Source of the DNA: Verrucomicrobia bacterium UBA6775
GTDB lineage: Bacteria > Verrucomicrobiota > Verrucomicrobiia > Limisphaerales > UBA1096
Direction: 5' to 3'
DNA: 13,402 nucleotides
Assembly: GCA_002453165.1 (NCBI GenBank)
Contig: DKGH01000214.1
Coordinates: 1-13,402 of the forward strand
A program made the position numbers and the translations under genes. Shown one piece after another: positions 1 through 7,162 of this stretch. The notes under the pieces were generated by a model. The model had not been told where the DNA came from and did not search any database. It saw only the letters and a list, made by a program, of their open reading frames with translations. The first letter of the stretch is position 1. Each line of letters begins with the position of its first letter.

Positions 1-179
1 GCGGTGGCGTCGTTGAGCATTTCCACCTGGTTGAAGCCGCGGGAGAGGATGCGGCCTTCGTGGACAATCACCGCGCCGATGGGCACTTCCTCGGCGTCCC
101 ACGCCTTCATGGCCTGGCGCAGGGCTTCGCCCATGAAGTAGTCGTCGCTGCTCAGGTCGATAATGGGTTCGTCACTCAT
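1..179 (-). CDS. tadA: tRNA-specific adenosine deaminase TadA, N-terminal part (cut by window edge)
   Basis: Partial gene: 59 codons read leftward from an ATG at 179-177 and run off the window. The translation begins MSDEPIIDLSSDDYFMGEAL and continues with a helix, RQAMKAW, then EEVPIGAVIV at residues 30-39, and later GFNQVEMLNDATA. The EVPIGAVIV strand and the following N...ND.TA just before the expected HAE zinc motif are characteristic of TadA, which deaminates A34 to inosine in tRNA-Arg(ACG) in the cytoplasm. The catalytic HAE and PCxxC motifs lie beyond the edge, so they cannot be checked. The start codon lies inside the end of the upstream Nudix gene (8-nt overlap, ATGAGTGA), so the two are probably cotranscribed and translationally coupled. 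No Shine-Dalgarno sequence is visible. Other members of the cytidine/deoxycytidylate deaminase fold are possible but less likely. Confidence 0.85.
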   Translation of the reverse strand, partial: MSDEPIIDLSSDDYFMGEALRQAMKAWDAEEVPIGAVIVHEGRILSRGFNQVEMLNDAT

Positions 180-687
180 GTTGGATTGCGATGGCGGGGC
201 GGGATTCCTCGAGTGTCCACTCAAACGCATCGCCCTCGATGCAATGAAAGTGGCCGGAGAAAAAACCGCCGCGGTGTTTTTGGAAAAGCGGCCAGATTTG
301 TTCGCGGTCGGTTCGGGGGATGTCGAGTTGTCCGATTTCGTTCGCGGTGAAAAATTGAAACTCACCCTCTTCGCACGGGGCGGGGATGTGCTTCAGGCGG
401 GGCATGATTTCAAACAGGAAAATGTACCAGTGCGTGTTGCCCTCGTAGCCATCCTCGCTGATGAGCCCGGTGAGGTGCAGGTCGCTGGTTGTGATTTCCA
501 GTCCGGCTTCCTCCTGTGCCTCGCGGCAGGCGCACGCGTAGGGGGACTCGCCCCGTGCGACCTCGACCTTGCCGCCGGGCGGTACCCAACGTCCAAGATT
601 TGGCGGTTGGTTGCGCTTGAGCAGGAGGAGCCGGTCGTCTGGGTCGAAGCAGTAGAGCAGCGTGGCCAGTTTGTGTGGCAGTGACAT
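172..687 (-). CDS. Nudix family hydrolase
   Basis: 171-aa protein starting MSLPHKLATLLYCFDPDDRL. The Nudix box occupies about residues 38-63: GG, then KVEVARG, E47, SPYACAC, then REAQEEAGL (R55, E56, E59, E60, G62). The REXXEEXG metal-binding part is intact, so hydrolysis of a nucleoside diphosphate linked to another moiety is expected. The substrate cannot be read from sequence; an oxidised-nucleotide (MutT-like) or similar role is a guess. The loop between the first Gly and first Glu is two residues longer than the canonical G-x5-E. The ATG at 687-685 was chosen because family members start just before the first beta strand. The frame stays open far upstream, but that part overlaps the divergent DUF2723 gene and is low-complexity antisense. 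Its stop overlaps the tadA start, which suggests a nudix-tadA operon. No Shine-Dalgarno sequence is seen. Confidence 0.88.
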   Translation of the reverse strand: MSLPHKLATLLYCFDPDDRLLLLKRNQPPNLGRWVPPGGKVEVARGESPYACACREAQEEAGLEITTSDLHLTGLISEDGYEGNTHWYIFLFEIMPRLKHIPAPCEEGEFQFFTANEIGQLDIPRTDREQIWPLFQKHRGGFFSGHFHCIEGDAFEWTLEESRPAIAIQHE

Positions 688-802
688 CGCGCGTACTGTG
701 CCGGTTGCCGTGGCGACTGGCAAGGGGCGGCCGGATTCCGGGATGGACTTCCGACGGTGGGCGTTGTTGACTAACCCGCCTTTTGCGCGATCGCGCAGAT
801 TC
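688..802. promoter_or_regulatory. Divergent promoter region between the Nudix gene and the DUF2723 gene
   Basis: 115-bp gap between divergently transcribed genes, so it should carry both promoters. No convincing -35/-10 pair is visible. Near the DUF2723 side lies the 14-bp perfect palindrome at 784-797, listed separately. Function is inferred from gene arrangement. Confidence 0.4.
784..797. repeat. 14-bp perfect palindrome TGCGCGATCGCGCA upstream of the DUF2723 start
   Basis: TGCGCGATCGCGCA is a perfect inverted repeat ending 5 nt before the preferred ATG at 803. It contains GCGATCGC, the octamer known as HIP1 in cyanobacteria. I found no second copy in the window, so it is not this genome's dominant repeat. 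It could be an operator covering the translation start region, a methylation target, or chance in GC-rich DNA. Confidence 0.45.
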
Positions 803-3800
803 ATGTCCCAAAGGAAGAAAGACCGGGTCACCCGACCCCGCAAAACCAAGCCGGTGCCGAAGCCGGTAAAGCCGGATTTGATGCCGCAGTGGCTGAAGAC
901 CGACCAGGCGTTGGCGGCGGGGGAGCGTTTTTTCCGGCCGGTCGACTGGCTGGCGTTTGCGATCACTACGTTGATTGCGCTCTTTGGGTATTGCCTGACG
1001 ATTTCGCCAGACTTGACGCTGGAGGACAGCGGCGAGCTGGCGGTGGCCTCGATGTATGCCGGTGTGCCGCATCCGCCGGGGTACCCGGTCTGGACGCTGT
1101 ACACGTGGCTGTTCACCGAGCTGGTGCCGATCTCGAACATCGCGTTTCGCGTGGCGTTGTCGTCGGCCGTGGCGGCGGCGCTTTCGAGCGGCCTGCTGGC
1201 GTTGCTGACGAGTCGGGCCTCGTCGCGGATCGTCGAGAGCATCAGTTGGTTCGACGGCATGGACGAGCACTTGGCCAAGCGCTTGGCCGTGGTGAGCGGC
1301 TGCGTGGCCGGGTTGATGCTGGCGTTCAGCGGTTTCATGTGGAGCCAGGCGGTAATCGTGGAGGTGTACACGTTGAGCGTGCTGTCGTTGATGGGTGTGC
1401 TGTGCTGCCTGTACCGCTGGACGCAGGACACCTCGCGGATGCGTTACCTGTACTGGTCGTTTTTCTGGTTTGGCATCTGTCTGTGCAATCACCAGACACT
1501 GATCGTGGCGGCGATGGGGATCGAGACGGCGATCCTGTTTGCGCACCCGCGACTTGGGCGGAATTTCTTCACCGTCAACTCGATCGTGTATCTGGTGATT
1601 CTTGTGCTGATGATCACCGATTCGATCAGCCTGTTTGCCAACAATGTCCCGATGCAGATCATGTTTCATCTGCTTGGGCTGAGTTTCCTGCTGGTATCCG
1701 GTTTTCTCTGGATGGCCACGGTGGTGAAGGCGGGCGAGGGTATAACGCCGGATTGGCGAGAAGAGTTGCGAGACGGTGTGAAGGTAGTGTGGAGCGGGTT
1801 GGCTTATGCGGGGGGCGCGGCGTTTTACCTGTACATGCCGCTGGCCTCGATGACGAATCCGCCGCTCAACTGGGGCTACCCGCGAACGTGGGACGGTTTT
1901 CTGCACGCCTTCAGCCGCGGGCAATACGCGCAGACCAATCCGACGACTTCGTTCGAAAAGTTCATCGACCAGATTTTCATGTATTGGGAGGGGGCATTTG
2001 ACGAGTTCAATGCATCGTTCCTTCTGCTGTTTGCGCTTTTGCCGATTTGCTTCATTTACTGGATGCGAAACCGCGAGCGCGGGTGGATGATCGGCACGTT
2101 CTCAATCTACCTTTGTTTGGCGGTGCTGCTCATGATCCTGCTCAACCCAAACAACGACAAACATGGGCAGGACATGACACGGGTGTTTTTTGCGGCGTCG
2201 CACGTGATGTTGGCGATGTGGATTGGTTTTGGCGTGTCGTTGTTCGTTGCACTGGTCGCCAAGCGATTTGAATTATTTTGGGATCGGCTCCTCGCGTTGA
2301 CGGTGATGGCAGCTGGAGTTGCGCTGGCAGATTGGGCGACCAAGCTGGCCGAGACGCAGTTTTTCCTCGATCACTGGACGCGTGGGTTTGCCTTTTGCCT
2401 CTTGGTGTTTCTCGGGGCGTTGATACTTGTGCACAGGCCAAGGCGCGGCTCGGAAAAAGCCGAGGCGCCTCCAATTCGCATCGTGTTGATCGTACTGGCG
2501 CTGATGCCGATCTGGTCGGGGTTGGCACACTGGCAGAAGAGCGAGCAGCGCGGCCACCTGTTTGGCTACTGGTACGGCCACGACATGTTTACGCCGCCGG
2601 GCAAGGAGGATGACGGTAGCCCGATCTACCCGGAGATGTCGGAGAACGCGATCCTGTTTGGCGGCACCGATCCCGGGCGGTTCAATCCCACGTACATGAT
2701 TTTTGCCGAGAGCTTCACCCCGCCGGGGAAGAAACCGAGGGATCCGAAATTTGACCGACGCGACGTTGCGTTGATCACGCAGAATGCGCTCGCGGACTAC
2801 ACTTATCTCGACACCGTCCGCGCTCATTACCAGCGCAGCGCGCAGGACGACTGGCAGCAGAACGACAAGACGCATCTTCCGTTTGCCTCCGGTGCAAGGA
2901 GCAAGTTGATTGGTCCGGAAGCTTCCACGGGAATATCCGGTGCCATTGATCGCTGGATGGTTGGGATGGGTTCAGACTGGGAGGTGGATCGCCGAACTTG
3001 GGAGTCGTATTTTGAGGAGGAACACATTCTGAAACCGGGCGACTTGGTCAAGCGCATGACCGCACAGCCAGACGCGGCCGCCGGGTTTATTGCATCCAAG
3101 CTGCCAGTGGAAACGCTCGCGGCGCTGAAGGGCGGTTCCGAGGATGCCATTCGCGAGAGCTTGGCCAAGGGCTTCGACGTGTTGCTCGATGGCGGGCCGC
3201 TCTGGGATGATGTGGCGTTCAAGGCGGTCGAGTTTTCCCCGACCACAGTTGCCCTGCAAAAGCAGGTCGATGCGTTAAAGGAAAAGATCAGCGCGCTTGG
3301 CCAAGCGGAGCCGGATCGGGTGGAGGACAACGGGCTTTTCGTGCGCTGGAAACACGCCCGAGTGCGGCTCAACCGCCGTGTGCTCGAGGAGGTGTTCGCC
3401 GGGTTGATTCAGCCGGGCAAGGCCGGGTTGTATCCGGATCTTGAGCTGAATTCGCCGACACAGACCGAGGCGGAAATCGCCTTTGCCCAGTACGTGCACG
3501 AGGCCGATGCGAGGGAGAAAGCCGGCCAACTCAAGCCGGGAGAGATTGTTCATCGCGACCCCAAGAACGGACGGGTACAGGTGGCCGGTCAAATTTCGGT
3601 GATGGAGATCAACGCCAAGCTGGCGAAGCTGCTTTTCGACAAAAATCCGGATCGGGATTTTTTCATCGAGGTCAGTTATCCACTGGAATGGATGTACCCG
3701 CATCTCACGCCGTACGGGATCATTCTCAAGCTGAACCGCGAGGAGGTACCGGAGATCACCGACGAAATGATGCGCAAGGATCGGCGGTTCTGGGCGAAGT

Positions 3801-5230
3801 ACCAGTCGCGCCTGACCGGCGACTGGATCACGGACGAGACCAGTATTCGCGAGATTGGCCTGTGGGCGGTCAAGACCTATAAGCGATGGGAACTTGACGG
3901 CTACACCGGAGACAGGGCGTTCGTGCGGGATGAGGCGGCGCAGAAGGCATTCAGCAAACTGCGCGGCTCGATTGCCGACATGTACCGGTGGCGTATTGCA
4001 AACTACAAGCTGGCGATCACCCAGGAACAGGACTCAGCCAAGCGTGCGGAATTGATGCTCAAGGAAAAACGCATGACCCGCGAGTACCTCTTTGCGCTCA
4101 AGCAGTCGTGGGCGTTTAGTCCTTACAACCCGGAGGTGTTGATGCATCTCGCGCAACAAATGCTGATGATGGGCAACGAGCAGTTTCAACAAGGCGACAA
4201 AAAGGGCGCGGCAGCCCGGCGCGATGACTTGTTTTACTTGATCCACACCTTCCAGCAGTTCGACCCAGAGAGCACTATGAACAGGAGCTTGATTCAGGGG
4301 TTGCTGCAGTTCATCACTGCCACAAAATTGTTCGATATTCAGGACGCGCTATTCCGTCAGTTTATCTTGGATCTACTGGAGGAGTTGAACTCGGGTGGGG
4401 ACGATGTCAACCCGTTGATGCTCGAGTGGTACAATTCTTTGAAACGGGGAGAGACGGCATCGTTCACACCGACCGCGACTCCGAAGCAGTCCGGCGGGCT
4501 TGGCCTCAGCAGCCAGGAGATTCAGCAGATTCAGCAGCAACTGCTCGCACTGCAGCAAAGGCACACGGCCAACCCCAGCGATCCCCAGGTCACGCTCGAG
4601 TTGGCAACGATTTATCTTCGCCTGAAACAGGACGATGCCGCATTGAAATTGATCGATGCGCTGGTCAAGCAACCGACCCTCGACATCGGCACCCGCTTCA
4701 CTGTGGCCTCGGTGTATCGTTCGCTTGGCCAAGCGGCCAAGGCGGATGAGCAAAACCGGCTGGCTGGCGATGCGCTGAAAAAACTCGAGACGGACGTGAC
4801 CGCCAAGCCGGGTGACTTTGATCAGGCGTTGCGACTGGCCTCGACGCACGTGTTGATGGGCCAAAATCAAAAGGGGGTGGACGTGCTCATCAAGAGCATC
4901 GCTCAACCGGAGGTCAACATGACCAACCTGTTGCTGGCAGCCGAATTTTTCAATCGGATCGGGGATTCAAAAAATCTCGAGGCAGCGCTGGTGAAACTCA
5001 CCGAAAAGGTGCCGGATAGCCCCGAGGGCTGGTTCGATCTCGCCGGTGTGCAGGCGTCGAACGGTTCGCGCGCGCAGGAGGCGTGGGGCACGCTGGCCAA
5101 GGCGTTGGCACTCGACAAACAGCGCCGGGCCACCAACGCAACGGCGGACAATCTCTACGAGCGGGTGCAGGGCGATCCGCGTTTCACGGACGTGAGGCGC
5201 CTGCCGGAATTCAAGGCGTGGCAGCCGTAG
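803..5230 (+). CDS. DUF2723 (TMEM260-like, putative GT-C glycosyltransferase) membrane protein with C-terminal TPRs
   Basis: 1475-aa integral membrane protein. Residues 1-45 are Lys/Arg/Pro-rich and cytoplasmic. Many hydrophobic segments follow, from about residue 48 to 575. Family motifs: DSGE at 75-78, HPPGYP at 90-95, TNPPLNWG at 351-358, RGQY at 372-375, FGGTDPGRF at 619-627 and NALADYTYLD at 661-670. DUF2723 includes eukaryotic TMEM260, a protein O-mannosyltransferase, so a polyprenyl-sugar-dependent glycosyltransferase of envelope proteins is the best family-based guess; the substrate is unknown. The soluble part from about residue 580 is long. A Gln-rich coiled stretch near 1230-1250, including an exact 9-bp duplication at 4520-4537, leads into TPR-like repeats to the end. 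Start: the frame is also open from a GTG at 662 and an ATG at 743. ATG 803 gives a Lys-rich N-terminus and avoids overlap with the divergent Nudix gene, but it has no Shine-Dalgarno sequence, so the start is moderately certain. Four copies of the dispersed TTGGCCAA palindrome lie inside. Confidence 0.88.
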   Translation: MSQRKKDRVTRPRKTKPVPKPVKPDLMPQWLKTDQALAAGERFFRPVDWLAFAITTLIALFGYCLTISPDLTLEDSGELAVASMYAGVPHPPGYPVWTLYTWLFTELVPISNIAFRVALSSAVAAALSSGLLALLTSRASSRIVESISWFDGMDEHLAKRLAVVSGCVAGLMLAFSGFMWSQAVIVEVYTLSVLSLMGVLCCLYRWTQDTSRMRYLYWSFFWFGICLCNHQTLIVAAMGIETAILFAHPRLGRNFFTVNSIVYLVILVLMITDSISLFANNVPMQIMFHLLGLSFLLVSGFLWMATVVKAGEGITPDWREELRDGVKVVWSGLAYAGGAAFYLYMPLASMTNPPLNWGYPRTWDGFLHAFSRGQYAQTNPTTSFEKFIDQIFMYWEGAFDEFNASFLLLFALLPICFIYWMRNRERGWMIGTFSIYLCLAVLLMILLNPNNDKHGQDMTRVFFAASHVMLAMWIGFGVSLFVALVAKRFELFWDRLLALTVMAAGVALADWATKLAETQFFLDHWTRGFAFCLLVFLGALILVHRPRRGSEKAEAPPIRIVLIVLALMPIWSGLAHWQKSEQRGHLFGYWYGHDMFTPPGKEDDGSPIYPEMSENAILFGGTDPGRFNPTYMIFAESFTPPGKKPRDPKFDRRDVALITQNALADYTYLDTVRAHYQRSAQDDWQQNDKTHLPFASGARSKLIGPEASTGISGAIDRWMVGMGSDWEVDRRTWESYFEEEHILKPGDLVKRMTAQPDAAAGFIASKLPVETLAALKGGSEDAIRESLAKGFDVLLDGGPLWDDVAFKAVEFSPTTVALQKQVDALKEKISALGQAEPDRVEDNGLFVRWKHARVRLNRRVLEEVFAGLIQPGKAGLYPDLELNSPTQTEAEIAFAQYVHEADAREKAGQLKPGEIVHRDPKNGRVQVAGQISVMEINAKLAKLLFDKNPDRDFFIEVSYPLEWMYPHLTPYGIILKLNREEVPEITDEMMRKDRRFWAKYQSRLTGDWITDETSIREIGLWAVKTYKRWELDGYTGDRAFVRDEAAQKAFSKLRGSIADMYRWRIANYKLAITQEQDSAKRAELMLKEKRMTREYLFALKQSWAFSPYNPEVLMHLAQQMLMMGNEQFQQGDKKGAAARRDDLFYLIHTFQQFDPESTMNRSLIQGLLQFITATKLFDIQDALFRQFILDLLEELNSGGDDVNPLMLEWYNSLKRGETASFTPTATPKQSGGLGLSSQEIQQIQQQLLALQQRHTANPSDPQVTLELATIYLRLKQDDAALKLIDALVKQPTLDIGTRFTVASVYRSLGQAAKADEQNRLAGDALKKLETDVTAKPGDFDQALRLASTHVLMGQNQKGVDVLIKSIAQPEVNMTNLLLAAEFFNRIGDSKNLEAALVKLTEKVPDSPEGWFDLAGVQASNGSRAQEAWGTLAKALALDKQRRATNATADNLYERVQGDPRFTDVRRLPEFKAWQP
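1269..1292. repeat. Dispersed palindrome, one near-perfect copy plus a decayed tandem copy
   Basis: ACTTGGCCAAGC (11/12 to the core GCTTGGCCAAGC) is followed directly by GCTTGGCCGTGG (9/12). In frame this reads HLAKRLAV in the DUF2723 protein. The 12-bp period matches the dimer inside the tRNA nucleotidyltransferase gene. Confidence 0.75.
3159..3170. repeat. Dispersed palindrome, 11/12 copy
   Basis: GCTTGGCCAAGG has one terminal mismatch to the core. It reads SLAKG in the DUF2723 protein and lies only about 125 bp from the next copy. Confidence 0.7.
3294..3307. repeat. Dispersed palindrome, exact 14-mer
   Basis: CGCTTGGCCAAGCG, read in the CTT-GGC-CAA-GCG frame as ALGQA in the DUF2723 protein. 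Confidence 0.9.
4722..4735. repeat. Dispersed palindrome, exact 14-mer
   Basis: CGCTTGGCCAAGCG, read as SLGQA at a TPR helix turn (VYRSLGQAAKADE) of the DUF2723 protein. A further GGCCAAGG follows at 4735-4742. Confidence 0.9.
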
Positions 5231-5243
5231 CGCTTGGCCAAGC
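5231..5243. repeat. Dispersed palindrome, exact 12-mer between two convergent stop codons
   Basis: The copy (core at 5232-5243) starts on the base after the TAG of the DUF2723 gene and ends 4 nt before the ptsI stop. It is the only fully intergenic copy. It cannot form a normal terminator stem: a hairpin would have 4 bp around a GGCC loop, and no T-run follows directly (T6 only at 5256-5261). A cruciform or protein-binding role is possible. Confidence 0.88.
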
Positions 5244-5247
5244 ACGC

Positions 5248-6996
5248 TCAGGCTGTTTTTTCGAAAAAGTCCGGGACGGCCGCCTTGGCCAGGGCCTCGG
5301 CGCGGGCGAGAATTTCACCGGGTGAATCGCAGTTGAGCGCGAACTCGGCCAGTTCCCTTGCCTTGGCCATCTCGATGCTGCGAATCAGCATTTTCACGCG
5401 TGGTACCAATGACGGCACGACGCTCAACTCCGCAACGCCAAGGCCGATCAACAACGCCACCATGGCCAGTTCCCCAGCCATCTCACCGCAGACACCGGTC
5501 CATATTTTCTGCGCCTGGCCGGCGTCGACCGTGGTCTTGATCAGCCGCAGGATTCCCGGGTGTGTGGGTTCGTAGAGGTGGGCGATTTTTTCGTTCAGCC
5601 GATCCACCGCCAGCGAGTACTGGATGAGATCGTTTGTGCCGATACTGAAAAACTGGACGCACCTGGCCAGGCTGTCGGCGATCATCGCGGCCGAGGGCGT
5701 TTCGATCATCACACCGATCTCGAGATTCTCCGCGAATTCAACTCCCTCGGCCCGGAGTTGGTCACGGCACTCGTCGAGCAACACATTAGCGGCGTCCAGT
5801 TCGTCCATCCCGGACACCATGGGATACATGATCTTCAGGTCGCCAAAGGCACTGGCGCGAAGGATGGCGCGGAGTTGTGTGCGGAACAGGTCCTTCTCCT
5901 CGAGGCAAAGCCGAATCGCGCGCCATCCAAGGAACGGATTCATCTCCGCGGCAACGTTGACGTGGGAAAGCAGCTTGTCGCCGCCGAGGTCTAGAGTGCG
6001 GATAATCACCGGCTCGGGTGCGAGGGATTCCGTGACTTTCTTGTAGGCCTGAAACTGTTCCTCCTCGTTGGGCAAATCTGAACGGTTGATGAAAAGAAAT
6101 TCGGTCCGGAACAGCCCGACCCCGGTCGCGCCGCTTTTGCGGACAGCCTCGACATCTCCGGCGCGCTCGATGTTTGCCGAGAGGATGATGGTGTGGCCAT
6201 CGAGAGTCTTCGCCGGTTCGGTTCGGATTTCGTCGAGGCTTTCCTCGATCGAGGATTGCCGTTCCACCAATTGGCCGTACTCAAAGAGCGTCTGCTCCGA
6301 GGGCGAGATGATGACGAAGCCATTGAATCCATCGAGCAACACCGTCTGGCCAGGCTTCAACTCCTCAATCGCCTCGCCCAGCCCGAGCACGGCCGGTATT
6401 TGCAGCGACCGCGCGAGGATGGCTGTATGGGAGGTGCGGCTGCCGACCTCGGTGACGAAGCCCAGCACCTTGGCCGGATCAAGCTGTGCTGTGTCGGACG
6501 GGGTGAGATCGTTGGCGACCACGATGCACGGCTCGGTTAGGTCGCTCACTCCGGCCCGTTGCGGTTGGCCCATGAGATTGCCGAGGACACGCTGGGTGAC
6601 ATCGCGAATGTCGGCCGCACGCTCGCTCAGGTACGAGTCGTCCACGGCACTCAGTGCCTCGGCATATTTTTCCGAGGCGGTGTAAAAGGCATACTCCGGC
6701 GTGTGATGTTCATCCCGGACCTGCCGGCCGACTTCCTCCATGAGGGCGGGATCCTCGAGCACGAGCAGGTGGGCGTCGAAAATCTGGGATTCCTTGGCAC
6801 CGAATTCATCGCGCAGTCGTTCCTGCACGGCGGTGAGTTGCTTGCGGGTTTCAGCCAGCGCGGTCTGCAACCGGGCCTCTTCGCCGGCCTGATCGTCGAT
6901 CTCGAAGCCGGCCTTGGCAGGCACAATGCGGCTGCGGTTCAGGACCACGACACGGCCCTGCGACACCCCCTGGGAAACGGGAATGCCGCGCAGCAT
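5248..6996 (-). CDS. ptsI: Phosphoenolpyruvate-protein phosphotransferase (PTS enzyme I)
   Basis: 582-aa cytoplasmic enzyme that takes phosphate from PEP onto a histidine and passes it to HPr. From the preferred start, MLRGIPVSQGVSQGRVVVL is the typical N-terminus. The phosphohistidine signature GSRTSHTAILARS places the active His at 190 (E. coli His189). PEP-binding-barrel motifs follow: GLFRTEFLF near 295, IRTLDLGGDK near 332-341, NPFLGWRAIR near 353-362, IGVMIETPSA near 427-436, FSIGTNDLIQY near 450-460, and TGVCGEMAGE with the catalytic Cys at 503. Length matches the family (about 575 aa), so the gene is complete. The frame also opens 10 codons earlier with a GTG at 7026, but ATG 6996 matches the conserved N-terminus. 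No HPr, HPr kinase or EII gene lies nearby, so the partners must be elsewhere; a regulatory rather than sugar-transport PTS is possible. Notably, no copy of the dispersed palindrome occurs in its 1.75 kb. Confidence 0.97.
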   Translation of the reverse strand: MLRGIPVSQGVSQGRVVVLNRSRIVPAKAGFEIDDQAGEEARLQTALAETRKQLTAVQERLRDEFGAKESQIFDAHLLVLEDPALMEEVGRQVRDEHHTPEYAFYTASEKYAEALSAVDDSYLSERAADIRDVTQRVLGNLMGQPQRAGVSDLTEPCIVVANDLTPSDTAQLDPAKVLGFVTEVGSRTSHTAILARSLQIPAVLGLGEAIEELKPGQTVLLDGFNGFVIISPSEQTLFEYGQLVERQSSIEESLDEIRTEPAKTLDGHTIILSANIERAGDVEAVRKSGATGVGLFRTEFLFINRSDLPNEEEQFQAYKKVTESLAPEPVIIRTLDLGGDKLLSHVNVAAEMNPFLGWRAIRLCLEEKDLFRTQLRAILRASAFGDLKIMYPMVSGMDELDAANVLLDECRDQLRAEGVEFAENLEIGVMIETPSAAMIADSLARCVQFFSIGTNDLIQYSLAVDRLNEKIAHLYEPTHPGILRLIKTTVDAGQAQKIWTGVCGEMAGELAMVALLIGLGVAELSVVPSLVPRVKMLIRSIEMAKARELAEFALNCDSPGEILARAEALAKAAVPDFFEKTA

Positions 6997-7162
6997 TTCT
7001 TCGCCTGTTTTGCGCCTGTCTGGCACGCGCGGGAGAGTAAACGAGCCCTGAACTAGGGGAAAGAACTAAGAAAATACGAAAAAAAGCCCGTTTTTCAGGC
7101 ATTCCAGGGCTTGTTCCGGCCTAGTTTTCGGGGAGAATGGCCTCGGGATTATTCCTTGTTCC
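6997..7162. promoter_or_regulatory. Divergent promoter region between ptsI and the tRNA nucleotidyltransferase gene
   Basis: 166-bp AT-richer gap that must hold both promoters. Visible elements: a direct repeat GAACTA at 7050-7055 and 7063-7068, with an inverted TAGTT at 7122-7126; an A7 run at about 7079-7085 and a T5 run at 7091-7095; and an inverted repeat AAGCCC (7084-7089) / GGGCTT (7107-7112). A weak rightward promoter candidate is TTGTTC at 7111-7116, 16 nt, then GAGAAT at 7133-7138. None is strong enough to assign. Confidence 0.35.

Noticed and set aside
688..1431. Upstream extension of the Nudix frame giving a 419-aa protein
   Set aside because: The extra residues are antisense to the DUF2723 coding region and show no domain; the Nudix fold starts at the ATG at 687.
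410..1924. 504-codon minus-strand open frame antisense to the DUF2723 gene
   Set aside because: Its product is Arg/His/Pro/Gln-rich low-complexity sequence without any family motif, typical of the antisense of a GC-rich gene; the opposite strand encodes clear DUF2723 motifs.
889..2001. 370-codon plus-strand open frame in another frame of the DUF2723 gene
   Set aside because: Low-complexity Gly/Arg/Val/His-rich translation without hydrophobic segments; it is a shadow of the real frame.
5231..5261. Intrinsic terminator made of the palindrome and T6 at 5256-5261
   Set aside because: The perfect palindrome has no free loop (at best 4 bp around GGCC) and the T-run starts 13 nt after it, so the geometry is wrong for a Rho-independent terminator.
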